Shown here: piece by piece, positions 1-9,294 of the stretch | Layout: every line of letters begins with the position of its first letter | How positions within the stretch are numbered: position 1 is the first letter of the stretch | Assembly: GCA_020850775.1 (NCBI GenBank) | Contig: JADZEA010000009.1 | Coordinates: forward strand, 1 to 33,253 | Direction: 5' to 3' | Length of the DNA: 33,253 bases | From: a bacterium | GTDB lineage: Bacteria > CLD3 | Program-made: the position numbers and the translations under genes | The notes under the pieces: generated by a model | Database searches by the model: none | Told to the model about the DNA's origin: nothing | The model's input: only the letters and a program-made list of their open reading frames with translations

Positions 1-1021
1 ACCAAACAACTTTATCCGGTAAACCATCATTTTCGCTGTAAAGTTGAAACTTAAAACTTGAAAACTTTGTAAGACCTGCTTCAGAACCAACCCAAATATT
101 ACCTTCTTTATCCTTAAACAAACAATTTATTGTGTCGTCCGGGAGACCGTTTGCAATTGTTAAAGTTTTTATTTGGTGGTTTTGGCTGACTTGAGAAATG
201 CCTTTCCCAAAACTTCCAATCCAAAGCGTAGAGTCTAAATCTTCATCAATTCTGTAAGAACTGTTTGAAGCTAAACCATCTTGAACAGTGATAAAATCAA
301 AAGTGTTTTTTTTAGGTGAGTAAAGAATTAAACCATTGTTAGAAGTTCCAAAAACCATTTTTCCTGTTTTTGAAAGGTGAATTGAATAAATCGCTTTTTC
401 ATAAATCTTTTTCTCTTTGCTAAAGTTAATAAATTTTTTAGCAGAAAATTTCAGGTGAAAAATCCCTTTTTCAGTCCCAAACCATAAATCCTGATTTTCA
501 TCTTCAAAGATTGAGTTGACGTCTTTTGCGTCAAATCCTTCCTCTGCTTCAACATTTTGAAAATCATTCTTTCCGTTAAACCTAAAAAGCCCTTTTTTAG
601 ACGTTCCGACCCATAAATTATTTTGTGAATCTTGAAAAATATTTAAAATTGTGTTTGGACTTATTTTTTCACTAACAATTTTTTGGAAACTTTCTCCGTC
701 AAATTTTGTAATGCTTCCACCGTAATGACCAAACCAAATGTTTCCATTTTTATCAATCATTGAACTTGTTACGTGGTTTTCTGCCAAACCATCTTTGGCT
801 GTCAGAGTCGTGAAACTTATTCCATCAAATTTTGAAATTCCATCAACCGTTCCAATCCAAAGGTAACCTTCTCTGTCTTGAACAATTGTTTGAACCTGCG
901 ATTGAGCTAAACCTTCTTCTACTCCAAAATTCGTTAAGTGCATTTTTTGTGCAAAACAATTTGTAAAAAACAAAAAAAGACAAGAGTTTAAGAATATTTT
1001 TTTCTTCAATGAGTTAAGCAT
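1..1021 (-). CDS. Two-component regulator propeller-domain (sensor) protein, N-terminal part; runs off the left edge
   Basis: Reverse-strand reading from ATG at 1021 gives a signal-peptide-like start (MLNSLKKKIFLNSCLFLFFTNCFAQ) followed by repeated Reg_prop-type blades: GLAQSQVQTIVQDREGYLWIGTVDGISKFDG, GLAENHVTSSMIDKNGNIWFGHYGGSITKFDG, NTILNIFQDSQNNLWVGTSKKGLFRFNG, GLPDDTINCLFKDKEGNIWVGSEAGLTKF. Absent from the supplied ORF track because it is truncated. Confidence 0.88.
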   Translation of the reverse strand, partial: MLNSLKKKIFLNSCLFLFFTNCFAQKMHLTNFGVEEGLAQSQVQTIVQDREGYLWIGTVDGISKFDGISFTTLTAKDGLAENHVTSSMIDKNGNIWFGHYGGSITKFDGESFQKIVSEKISPNTILNIFQDSQNNLWVGTSKKGLFRFNGKNDFQNVEAEEGFDAKDVNSIFEDENQDLWFGTEKGIFHLKFSAKKFINFSKEKKIYEKAIYSIHLSKTGKMVFGTSNNGLILYSPKKNTFDFITVQDGLASNSSYRIDEDLDSTLWIGSFGKGISQVSQNHQIKTLTIANGLPDDTINCLFKDKEGNIWVGSEAGLTKFSSFKFQLYSENDGLPDKVVW

Positions 1022-1090
1022 TGTTTTAACCTCTTAGCTAACCTGGTTATTTTTAACCTTGAGAACTTTTATTTTTTTAAAAAATTTCTT

Positions 1091-1396
1091 TTAAGCCTTA
1101 GAAAAAAGTTTCTTTGCTAACCAACGACCCATTTTCTTTTCTTTTTCCCAAAAAAATGAGAATTGCCCAAGCAAAGTTCCGTAAACAATCAACAAAACCT
1201 GGTAAAGTGGAACAATCAACAAAATTCTTCCTGTCCACCAACCAAAAGAACCATTTTCAAATCCAAGAAAAGCAAGGATTGGTTTTGCGACAAAAACGAC
1301 ACTCGAACCAGCAATTGAAAAAACAATCAAAATTAAAACTACGTCAAGATTACTTTTCACACCAAAACGCATTTTCATTTTTTCTAAAAAACCCAT
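1091..1396 (-). CDS. Small integral membrane protein, about 100 aa (resembles the Bacteroidota DUF6787-type family from memory)
   Basis: 101-aa ORF with two hydrophobic segments and C-terminal FGQFSFFWEKEKKMGRWLAKKLF; sits directly downstream of the hemG-like gene. Confidence 0.65.
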   Translation of the reverse strand: MGFLEKMKMRFGVKSNLDVVLILIVFSIAGSSVVFVAKPILAFLGFENGSFGWWTGRILLIVPLYQVLLIVYGTLLGQFSFFWEKEKKMGRWLAKKLFSKA

Positions 1397-1398
1397 TT

Positions 1399-2781
1399 CT
1401 AAAACCTTTCTTTGTTTTTTTGTTCAAAAAAGCCAACTAAATTTTTTGCGTTTCTTACACAATCAATCACAGAAACTCCACCAACAAAATTCCCTGAAAC
1501 AACAAAATTTGAGTTTTCAAACAAGTTTTGGATTTCACCAACAATTTCTTTGTGTCCAACGTTGTACTGTGGAATTCCCAAAACCCAGATTTTTGTCATT
1601 TTAATGCCGGGATTTTCAGAAATTGAAAGGTGTTTTTGCAAATCATTTTCCGCCATTTCTATAAAATCTTTTTCGCTAAAATTACTAAAATTCTCATCAC
1701 AAGCTCCACCAAGCATCACAGAAAAAGATGACTTTCCTTTTGGTGCAAAGCCGTTAAAAATTTGGTCGTTCCACAAAGCTCCAAGTATTTTTTGCTTTTC
1801 CCTGTGAGGAACAAGGTAGCCAAATCCTTTAAATTTATTGACTTTATTTTCATAGCCTAAAGAAGTAACTGAAATTGGAGCGTAAATAATTTTACCCAAA
1901 AGTTCAGTTAGTTTAAGAAAAACAGGCTCATTTTTATCAACAATTTTTGCTAACTCGTAAGACGGTAAAGTGCTGAAAACAAAATCTGCTTCGTAAACAC
2001 TTTCCCCAAAATCAAGAACAAACTTTTCACCATTTTTTTGGATTTTTGTTAGTTTTGAACCCAAAACAAGATTGTCTTCCAAAAGTTTGGAAAGCCTGTC
2101 AATTAAAGTTTGCATTCCACCTTCAAAAGTTACCAAAGCAGATTTTTCAATTTCACCAAAGTTTTCACTGATTTCAGGTTTTGTTTTTGGTTGTTTGATT
2201 AAGCCTTTGATAATTCCGCCAAAATTTTTTTCTGGTTCAGTCAGAAAATAAATTGTTTCGTTTGCAGAAAGTTTTTTAATGTTTCCTGCGTAAACTCCTG
2301 AAATTACAGGGTCAATTAGTTTGTTAGCAATTTCTGAACCAAGCCTTCGCTCAATGAAATCATAAATTGTTTCATCTTTAATACTTGTTTTTTGTGAAGT
2401 TGTAAGGTCTTGCAGAATTGCTTTCAGAGTTCCGCTTGTAGTTTTTGAAGTGATTGCTTCAATTGGATTTGAAGGTAATTTTTCAAGTTTTCCCTCAAGA
2501 AAAATGTAACGAATTTTTGCTTCTTTGTTTGAAGGGACTAATTTTTCCCAAAGCCCGATTTCACGTGCAAACTGTAAAAAGTGCCTTCCTTTTCCTGAAG
2601 GACGAATTCCTCTTGGTCCTTCCTCAAAAATAAAACCATCTTTTTTAACTGTAGAAATTTTACCGCCGCAAGTTTTGTTTGCTTCAAAAATCTTGATTTC
2701 AGCATTTGGAAAAGCCTTTTTGAAGTAGTAAGCTGTTGCAAGCCCTGAAATTCCTGCTCCGATAACTGTTATTTTTTTCAT
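1399..2781 (-). CDS. hemY: Protoporphyrinogen oxidase (HemG/HemY, FAD-dependent PPOX type)
   Basis: N-terminal FAD motif KKITVIGAGISGLATAYYF, then EEGPRGIRPSGKGRHFLQFAREIGL typical of PPOX; haem-operon context. Start moved from TTG 2790 to ATG 2781. Confidence 0.9.
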   Translation of the reverse strand: MKKITVIGAGISGLATAYYFKKAFPNAEIKIFEANKTCGGKISTVKKDGFIFEEGPRGIRPSGKGRHFLQFAREIGLWEKLVPSNKEAKIRYIFLEGKLEKLPSNPIEAITSKTTSGTLKAILQDLTTSQKTSIKDETIYDFIERRLGSEIANKLIDPVISGVYAGNIKKLSANETIYFLTEPEKNFGGIIKGLIKQPKTKPEISENFGEIEKSALVTFEGGMQTLIDRLSKLLEDNLVLGSKLTKIQKNGEKFVLDFGESVYEADFVFSTLPSYELAKIVDKNEPVFLKLTELLGKIIYAPISVTSLGYENKVNKFKGFGYLVPHREKQKILGALWNDQIFNGFAPKGKSSFSVMLGGACDENFSNFSEKDFIEMAENDLQKHLSISENPGIKMTKIWVLGIPQYNVGHKEIVGEIQNLFENSNFVVSGNFVGGVSVIDCVRNAKNLVGFFEQKNKERF

Positions 2782-2804
2782 TTTTATCAAACTGTTTAAT
2801 TTCC

Positions 2805-4181
2805 TCAGACTGTTTTAGAAAATTTTTTGTAGCCGTTTTGCTGTCTGAAATACCAGTCAAAACCCATACAAACGTTACGGACAAAAAGCCTTCCGATTTG
2901 CGTAACTTCAATTTTATTTTCTGAAAGTTCAATTAGTTTGTCGCTGACACAATTTGCGATGTGTTCTTTTTCGTAATCAAAGTAAACATCAAAATCACGG
3001 TCAAACTGCTTTTTAAATTCAATTTTATCAACTGCAAACTGACACATTAAAGCATTAATTACCCATTTTCTGACGAGGTCATCCCGGCTTAGTTTTTTTA
3101 CTCTTTCAAGCGGAAGTTTATCCGAATCAAGCATTGAGTAGTAAGTTTCAAGTTCTTTAGCATTTTGAACAAATGAATTTTCCATAAAACCAATTGATGA
3201 AACTCCAAAACCTAAAAAGGTTTCAGCAGGTTTTAGCGTGTAACCCATAAAATTTCTGTAAAGTGTTCCATTTTCAAAAGCCTTTGCCATTTCGTCTGTT
3301 TTTAGTGCAAAATGGTCCATCGCAATCGTTGAGTAACCATTTTCAAGGAAAATTTCTCGTGAACGCAAGAAAATTTGAAATTTTTCTTCCACCTTCGGTA
3401 AGTTTTCATCTTTAATCAAAGCCATGTGTTTTTTCAGCCAGGGCAAGTGAGCGTAAGAGTAGAGAGCAACTCTGTCGGGACGAAGTTCGCAAGTTTTGTA
3501 AACGGAATCCGAAAAATTTTCTGCTGTCTGAAAAGGCAAACCATAAATTAAATCAAGATTTATTGAAACAAAGCCGAGTTTACGGCAAAATTCAACGTAA
3601 TCTTTAACCATTTCGTAAGGCTGAATTCTGTGAACTGCTTGTTGCACAACAGGATTAAAATCCTGAACTCCCATACTTACACGGTTAAACCCTAAGTTTT
3701 TCAGGAGTAAGATTTTTTCTTTGTCAATCGTTCGCGGGTCAATTTCAATCGCAATTTCACCGTCAAAATCAAGTTCAAAAGTGTTTTTAATTTTGGTAAA
3801 AAGCCTTGTGATTTGTTCGCTTGTCAAAAAAGTTGGAGTTCCTCCGCCCCAGTGAAACTGGATTGCTTTTTTCTTTTTTGAAAAATTAGAAGCGACTTTG
3901 TCAATTTCTTTCTCAAGGTAATCAAGGTAAGAATTAGCGTGTTTTCTGTCTTTTTTAATTACGACGTTACAACCACAGTACCAACACAAAGACTCACAAA
4001 AAGGAATGTGAACGTAAATTGAAAGTGGTTCGTCTTTTTTATCAAAGTCTTGTAAAATTTGAGGATAATCATTTTCTGTAAAATCATTTTTCCATTCAGG
4101 AGCAGTCGGGTAAGAAGTGTAACGAGGTCCCGGAACGTTAAATTTGTGAATTGTTTGGATAGAAAGTTTGTAGTTATCCAT
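2805..4181 (-). CDS. hemN: Oxygen-independent coproporphyrinogen III oxidase (radical SAM)
   Basis: PRYTSYPTAPEW and YVHIPFCESLCWYCGC (Cx3Cx2CxC, true HemN rather than HemW); 458 aa. Confidence 0.95.
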   Translation of the reverse strand: MDNYKLSIQTIHKFNVPGPRYTSYPTAPEWKNDFTENDYPQILQDFDKKDEPLSIYVHIPFCESLCWYCGCNVVIKKDRKHANSYLDYLEKEIDKVASNFSKKKKAIQFHWGGGTPTFLTSEQITRLFTKIKNTFELDFDGEIAIEIDPRTIDKEKILLLKNLGFNRVSMGVQDFNPVVQQAVHRIQPYEMVKDYVEFCRKLGFVSINLDLIYGLPFQTAENFSDSVYKTCELRPDRVALYSYAHLPWLKKHMALIKDENLPKVEEKFQIFLRSREIFLENGYSTIAMDHFALKTDEMAKAFENGTLYRNFMGYTLKPAETFLGFGVSSIGFMENSFVQNAKELETYYSMLDSDKLPLERVKKLSRDDLVRKWVINALMCQFAVDKIEFKKQFDRDFDVYFDYEKEHIANCVSDKLIELSENKIEVTQIGRLFVRNVCMGFDWYFRQQNGYKKFSKTV

Positions 4182-4184
4182 TTT

Positions 4185-5219
4185 TTAGCTTTCGTTTTTA
4201 AAGTTTTTCACTAAATCAATTGCAAATTTTACGTTTTCAAAAGGAATGTCAGGCATAATTCCGTGTCCAAGGTTAAAAATAAAACCGCTTTCAGTTCGCA
4301 TTTTTTCAAGAATCCGCAAAACCTTTTTTTGAATAATTTCTTTTGAACCATAAAGCACAAAAGGGTCAAGGTTGCCTTGAACTGCAATTTTTTGAGGTAA
4401 CTGTTGTTTAATTGCCAGCAAGTCTGCGTTCCAGTCAATTGAAATTACATCGGGTTTTGCCTGAGCCATTTTAGAAGCAAAAACTGAACTTCCTTTGCAA
4501 AAAGAAATCACCGGAATATTTTTTCTGTTCAGGTTCTGAATAATTTCGTTAATGTAAAAATGAGAAAATTCATCGTAATCATCCCACGAAAGAACGTTTG
4601 CCCAGGAATCAAAAATTTGGATTGCATTAACTCCTGCTTCAATTTGCCCATTTAAGTAGTTGGTTGTAACTTTTGCAATTTTTGACAGCAAAAGTTTTGC
4701 AATTTCAGGTTCAGTGTTAATCAAAAACTTGGTTGCTTGCAGGTCTTTTGAGGATTTTCCTTCAACAAGGTAAGACATCACCGTGAAGGGTGAACCTGCA
4801 AAACCAATCAAAGGTATTTTATTGTTCAGCCTTTGTTTTACAAGTTTAATCATTTTAAAAACGTAGTCAAAAGCCTTTTCTGTTTCAGGAAAAATGAGGC
4901 TTTCAACGTCTTTTTTAGTCCTTACGGGATTGCTGAAAACGGGACCAATTTTTTCGTGAAAAGATAAATTTCCGCCCATCGCTTCGGCTGTAACGAGAAT
5001 GTCTGAAAACATTATCGCAGCGTCAACACCAAGCAAGTCAACAGGAAGCAGCGTAACTTCAGTCGCAAGTTCCGGGTTTTTCATCATTTCCATAAAAGAA
5101 TAAGTTTCGCGAAATGCCCTGTACTCTTTCATAAATCTTCCTGCCTGCCGCATCATCCAAACGGGAGGACGTTCAACTTTTTTGCTAAAAGCAGCTTTCA
5201 CAAACAAAGAATTTTCCAT
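4185..5219 (-). CDS. hemE: Uroporphyrinogen decarboxylase
   Basis: PPVWMMRQAGRFMKEYRAFRE and NLGHGIMPDIPFENVKF motifs; 344 aa. Confidence 0.96.
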   Translation of the reverse strand: MENSLFVKAAFSKKVERPPVWMMRQAGRFMKEYRAFRETYSFMEMMKNPELATEVTLLPVDLLGVDAAIMFSDILVTAEAMGGNLSFHEKIGPVFSNPVRTKKDVESLIFPETEKAFDYVFKMIKLVKQRLNNKIPLIGFAGSPFTVMSYLVEGKSSKDLQATKFLINTEPEIAKLLLSKIAKVTTNYLNGQIEAGVNAIQIFDSWANVLSWDDYDEFSHFYINEIIQNLNRKNIPVISFCKGSSVFASKMAQAKPDVISIDWNADLLAIKQQLPQKIAVQGNLDPFVLYGSKEIIQKKVLRILEKMRTESGFIFNLGHGIMPDIPFENVKFAIDLVKNFKNES

Positions 5220-5303
5220 TTTTTACCAATCAATTTTATCACGCCAAAAATATAAAACTTAGAAAAGGGAAACGAATGCTTTTTATGGAGTAAGCAGAAA
5301 ATT

Positions 5304-6314
5304 TTAATTTTCTATGACAATCCTTTTTAAACCTTCTGCCCAAAAATCGTGTGCATTTAAACCTTCTGCAAGCTGTAATTTTTCTCCGCCAAGTGTTTGA
5401 AAAATATGCGAGTACTCAACACCAATTTCATAAGTCGTTTCCAAACAATCACAAATAAAAGCAGGACAAAACACGAGAACTTTTTTAACTCCTTTACCAG
5501 CAAGTTTTTTTAAAATTTCACCTGTGTAAGGTTTAATCCATTCATCTTTTCCAAGCCTTGATTGAAAGCAAACAGTGTATTTTTCAGGTTTTAGCTCAAG
5601 TTTTTTAGCAATGTTTTTTGCAGTTTCAAAACATTGAGCCTTGTAACAAAAATAATTTTTCTCTTCCAGTCTGCCACAACAATTTTGGCTGAGACAACTT
5701 CCCGTAAAATCTGCTTTTCGGATTTGCCTTTCAGGAAGTCCGTGAAAACTAAACAAAACGTGTTCGTAGTTTTCCTTCAAATAATTTTTACCAAGTTCTG
5801 CAAAAGCCTCTAAAAAACCTTCGTGGCTGTGAAAATTACTGACAAATTCAAGGCTTGGAAAAACTTCACGGTTTTTCACAATTTCCATCACTTTTTGGTA
5901 AACTGAACCAGTTGTTGCTGAGGCGTACTGCGGAAAAAGCGGAATGATTTTAATTTTGCTAAATTCTTGAGTTTTAAATGTTTCCAATGCTTTTTCAAGC
6001 GAAGGATTTTGGTAACGCATTCCAAATTCCACAACGTAATTTTCTCCGAGAAGCCTTTGCAGTTTTTCCTTTAGTTCAAGACCGTAAACGAGCAGGGGAG
6101 AGCCTTTTTCAGTCCAGATTTTTTGGTAAATTTTAGCAGATTTTGGAGAACGAAACGGAGCAATGATTAAGTTTACGAGCAAAAAACGGAAAACAAACGG
6201 AATGTCAATCACTCTTGGGTCGGAAAGAAATTCCCTCAAATATTTTCTGACATCTTTGGTTTGTGCAGAGTTTGGAGTTCCAAGATTGATTAATAAAATC
6301 CCTGTTTTTTTCAT
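5304..6314 (-). CDS. hemH: Ferrochelatase
   Basis: GILLINLGTPNSAQTKDVRKYLREFLSDPRVIDIP, FSFHGLPERQI, VCFQSRLGKDEWIKPYT; 336 aa. Confidence 0.95.
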   Translation of the reverse strand: MKKTGILLINLGTPNSAQTKDVRKYLREFLSDPRVIDIPFVFRFLLVNLIIAPFRSPKSAKIYQKIWTEKGSPLLVYGLELKEKLQRLLGENYVVEFGMRYQNPSLEKALETFKTQEFSKIKIIPLFPQYASATTGSVYQKVMEIVKNREVFPSLEFVSNFHSHEGFLEAFAELGKNYLKENYEHVLFSFHGLPERQIRKADFTGSCLSQNCCGRLEEKNYFCYKAQCFETAKNIAKKLELKPEKYTVCFQSRLGKDEWIKPYTGEILKKLAGKGVKKVLVFCPAFICDCLETTYEIGVEYSHIFQTLGGEKLQLAEGLNAHDFWAEGLKRIVIEN

Positions 6315-6317
6315 TGT

Positions 6318-7616
6318 TTAATCATTTTTAAAAACAAACTTCAAACTTTCAAAAACAGCATTTTTTGCTTTAGTTAAATCTTTTGAAGTGTGAGCAGAAG
6401 AAACAAAACCAACTTCGTAACCCGAAGGTGCAAAATAAATTCCACGTTTAAGCAGTTCATTGTGAAGGATTTTGTATTTTTCCATACTTTTTGGGTCAAT
6501 TTGTTCGGAAGTTTGCACTTTTTCAAGCTCCGTAAACGCAAACCAAAAAATTGAACCAACAGTAAAAACCTTTAGTTTGTAACCTTGAAGTTCAGCAAAT
6601 TTATTGATTGAAGTAACAAAATTTTGTGTTTTAGTTTCCAATTTTTGGTAAAAGCCTTTTTTTAAGCATTCCTTCAGTTGAGCAATTCCACCTGACATCG
6701 CAACAGGATTTCCCGATAAAGTTCCTGCCTGGTAAACCGGACCATCAGGGCTGACACAACTCATTATTTTTTCACTTGAACCGTAAGCACCAACAGGAAG
6801 TCCGCCACCAATTATTTTTCCGTAAGTTACAACGTCAGGTTGAATCCCGTAAAATCCTGCAGCACCGCAAAACCCAACTCTGAAACCAGAAATCACTTCG
6901 TCAAAAATGAGTAAAGAACCGTTTGCTTTCGTGATTTCCCGTAAAAATTCAAGGTAAGATTTTTCTTGCAAAAGCAAGCCGTTGTTTGCAGGAATTGGCT
7001 CAATTACCACGCAAGCAATTTCATTTTTAAAATTTTCAAAAGCTTTTTTCACTGCTTCTTTGTCGTTTAGCGGCAAAACAATTGTCTCTTTTGCAAAACT
7101 TTCAGGAACTCCTGCCGAACTTGAAGTTCCAAAAGTTGCAAGCCCTGAACCAGCTTTTACCAGCAAGTAATCTGTGTGTCCGTGGTAGCAACCATCAAAC
7201 TTGATGATTTTGTCCCGTTTTGTGAAACCTCTCGCAAGACGAACTGCTGACATCACTGCTTCAGTTCCGGAACTGACAAACCTTAGTTTTTCAATGAACC
7301 TGTTGTTCTGTAAAATCAATTTTGCAAGTTCGTTTTCAAGTTTTGTTGGCGCACCAAAAGTCGTTCCGCTGGTAATTGCAGAAATCACTTTTTCACGAAT
7401 TTTTGAGTTGTTGTGTCCGAGAATTAATGGTCCCCACGAACAACAAAAATCAATAAACTCGTTTCCGTCAGCGTCATAAATTTTTGAGCCATTTCCTTTT
7501 TCAATGAAAAGTGGCGAACCAAAAACTGATTTAAAAGCCCTTACAGGAGAATTTACTCCGCCGGGAAAATATTTTTTAGCTTCTTTGTAAAGTTTGTTGG
7601 ATTGTTTTCTTTGCAA
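6318..7616 (-). CDS. hemL: Glutamate-1-semialdehyde 2,1-aminomutase
   Basis: YFPGGVNSPVRAFKSV, VSSGTEAVMSAVRLARGFT, FDEVISGFRV, YGKIIGGGLPVGAYG (PLP lysine). Apparent TTG start. Confidence 0.96.
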   Translation of the reverse strand: MQRKQSNKLYKEAKKYFPGGVNSPVRAFKSVFGSPLFIEKGNGSKIYDADGNEFIDFCCSWGPLILGHNNSKIREKVISAITSGTTFGAPTKLENELAKLILQNNRFIEKLRFVSSGTEAVMSAVRLARGFTKRDKIIKFDGCYHGHTDYLLVKAGSGLATFGTSSSAGVPESFAKETIVLPLNDKEAVKKAFENFKNEIACVVIEPIPANNGLLLQEKSYLEFLREITKANGSLLIFDEVISGFRVGFCGAAGFYGIQPDVVTYGKIIGGGLPVGAYGSSEKIMSCVSPDGPVYQAGTLSGNPVAMSGGIAQLKECLKKGFYQKLETKTQNFVTSINKFAELQGYKLKVFTVGSIFWFAFTELEKVQTSEQIDPKSMEKYKILHNELLKRGIYFAPSGYEVGFVSSAHTSKDLTKAKNAVFESLKFVFKND

Positions 7617-7637
7617 GTTTTACCTAAATTCCTTTTT

Positions 7638-9239
7638 TTAAATTCCAAAAATTGCTTCAACCAAACTGATTTCGTTGCTTGAGTAGGGAAGTTTGTAGTT
7701 TGAAACTCCAAACTCTGCGAGCTTTTTACCAGTTGCAGTTCCGATTGCGATGACTTTTTGGTTTGGATTAATTTTTTGTTTTTGAAAAAATGCCTCAACG
7801 TTAGAAGGGCTTGTAAAGACTAAAATTTCTGCGTCAATCAAAGTAAAATCATCAACCGGCTCGTTTTGGTAAACGATTAAATCAATAATTTTTGTGTTTG
7901 GAAGGAGCTGTTTTTCCACTGTTTTTAATGAGTTTTGTGAAATTGGAAAAAGCACGCTTTGGTTTTCCACAAGTTTTGCGAAGTCTTTTCCAACTTCCAC
8001 AGTGTTAAACTTGTCCCCGCAAAAACCAGCTTCTTTATCAAAAAGTTTTAAAGCACTTTCGGTTCCTTTGCCAATCACTCCAAATTTCACATTTTTTGAA
8101 ATTTCAGGGCTTTGTGAGAAAAAATGAAAAACCGCATTTTTACTTGAAAAGAAAATCCAGTCTGTTTTTTCCACTTTAGAAATTGGAACCTGAGAGATTT
8201 TTAACAAGGATTTTCCAAAAACAGAAAAGCCGTTTTTTTCCAATGCTTTGACAAAATAGCATTCCTGAAAAACTTCCCTTGTAACAAAAACAGAAGTTGG
8301 TTTTAGCTTTTTGAATTTTTTTACAACATTTTCTGCCAAACCTTCACAAGTTTCAGCTTCTTCAAAAATTCTGACGGGAAAATCATCAGCTGTTTTACCT
8401 TTTGCAGTCCAGACAACGAACTTTCCATTTTCTTTTTTACAAAAAACACCAACAGGAGTTTGGCAACCACCACTAAAAAGGTTCAGAATTTTTCGTTCAA
8501 CGGAAATTGTTTGAGCTACTTCAAAGTTGTTCAGTTTTTGCAGTTGGTCAAAAAGTTTTTTATCATTTTTACGGATTTGCAAAGCTAAAACACCTTGTGC
8601 AGGAGCAGGAATTAATTCTGTTGGAGAAATTTTTTCCTGAAAAAAGCTGCTTAAATCAAGGTTTAATCTGTTCACACCTGCAAAGGCAATTAAAATTGCA
8701 TCGTATTTTTTGTCTTTGAGTTTTTGGACGCGTGTCGGAACGTTTCCCCGCAAGTCTTCAATTTGTAAATCGTTACGAAAAGAGAGAAGCTGGCATTTTC
8801 GTCTTGTGGAGGAAGTTCCAACGAGTGCATTTTTTTTGAGTGAAAATTTTTGTGTAAGGTCAATTGCCTCTTGATTAATCAAAAGTAAATCGGAAGGATT
8901 TTCGCGGTCGGAAACACAGGCAATTATTAATTCGTCCGGAGATTCGGTTGGTAAATCTTTGTGGGAATGAACTGCGAGGTCAATTTCACATTTCAAAAGT
9001 GCTTCTTCAATTTCTTTTGTAAAAAAACCTTTGCCTTCAAGTTTATCAAAACTCAGGTGCTGAATTTTATCACCTTGAGTTTTAATAATTTTAATTTCAG
9101 AAGGCAAGCCAAGTTTTTCAAGTGAATCTTTGACGTGATTTGCTTGCCACAAAGCCAAATCGCTTCCTCTTGAACCGATGATGATTTTTCTTTCCAAATT
9201 CTTTTTCACTTTATTTTTTCCGGTCTGGAAACTTAACAA
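7638..9239 (-). CDS. hemCD: Fused hydroxymethylbilane synthase / uroporphyrinogen-III synthase
   Basis: N-terminal half HemC (IIIGSRGSDLALWQANHVKD, VHSHKDLPTE, GTSSTRRKCQLL, GGCQTPVGVF with the cofactor cysteine); C-terminal ~230 aa HemD-like (SVFVTREVFQECYFVKALEKNGFSV, DWIFFSSKNAVFHFF, VFTSPSNVEAFF). True start uncertain: TTG 9239 or a downstream codon such as GTG 9209. Confidence 0.92.
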   Translation of the reverse strand: MLSFQTGKNKVKKNLERKIIIGSRGSDLALWQANHVKDSLEKLGLPSEIKIIKTQGDKIQHLSFDKLEGKGFFTKEIEEALLKCEIDLAVHSHKDLPTESPDELIIACVSDRENPSDLLLINQEAIDLTQKFSLKKNALVGTSSTRRKCQLLSFRNDLQIEDLRGNVPTRVQKLKDKKYDAILIAFAGVNRLNLDLSSFFQEKISPTELIPAPAQGVLALQIRKNDKKLFDQLQKLNNFEVAQTISVERKILNLFSGGCQTPVGVFCKKENGKFVVWTAKGKTADDFPVRIFEEAETCEGLAENVVKKFKKLKPTSVFVTREVFQECYFVKALEKNGFSVFGKSLLKISQVPISKVEKTDWIFFSSKNAVFHFFSQSPEISKNVKFGVIGKGTESALKLFDKEAGFCGDKFNTVEVGKDFAKLVENQSVLFPISQNSLKTVEKQLLPNTKIIDLIVYQNEPVDDFTLIDAEILVFTSPSNVEAFFQKQKINPNQKVIAIGTATGKKLAEFGVSNYKLPYSSNEISLVEAIFGI

Positions 9240-9294
9240 AATTTTTCATTAAAAAGGTTTTAAAAATTTCGTTGGGTTTTTTTGTGTAAAAGAA

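Noticed and set aside
1114-1440. 108-aa plus-strand ORF
   Set aside because: Antisense to the 101-aa membrane protein gene; K/Q/F-rich shadow of a hydrophobic ORF.
1412-1807. 131-aa plus-strand ORF
   Set aside because: Antisense to hemY within well-supported coding sequence; low-complexity S/F/K-rich composition typical of a shadow ORF.
5298-5320. AGAAAATT-TT-AATTTTCT palindrome near the hemH stop codon
   Set aside because: Low-complexity A/T palindrome partly inside coding sequence; expected by chance at this composition.
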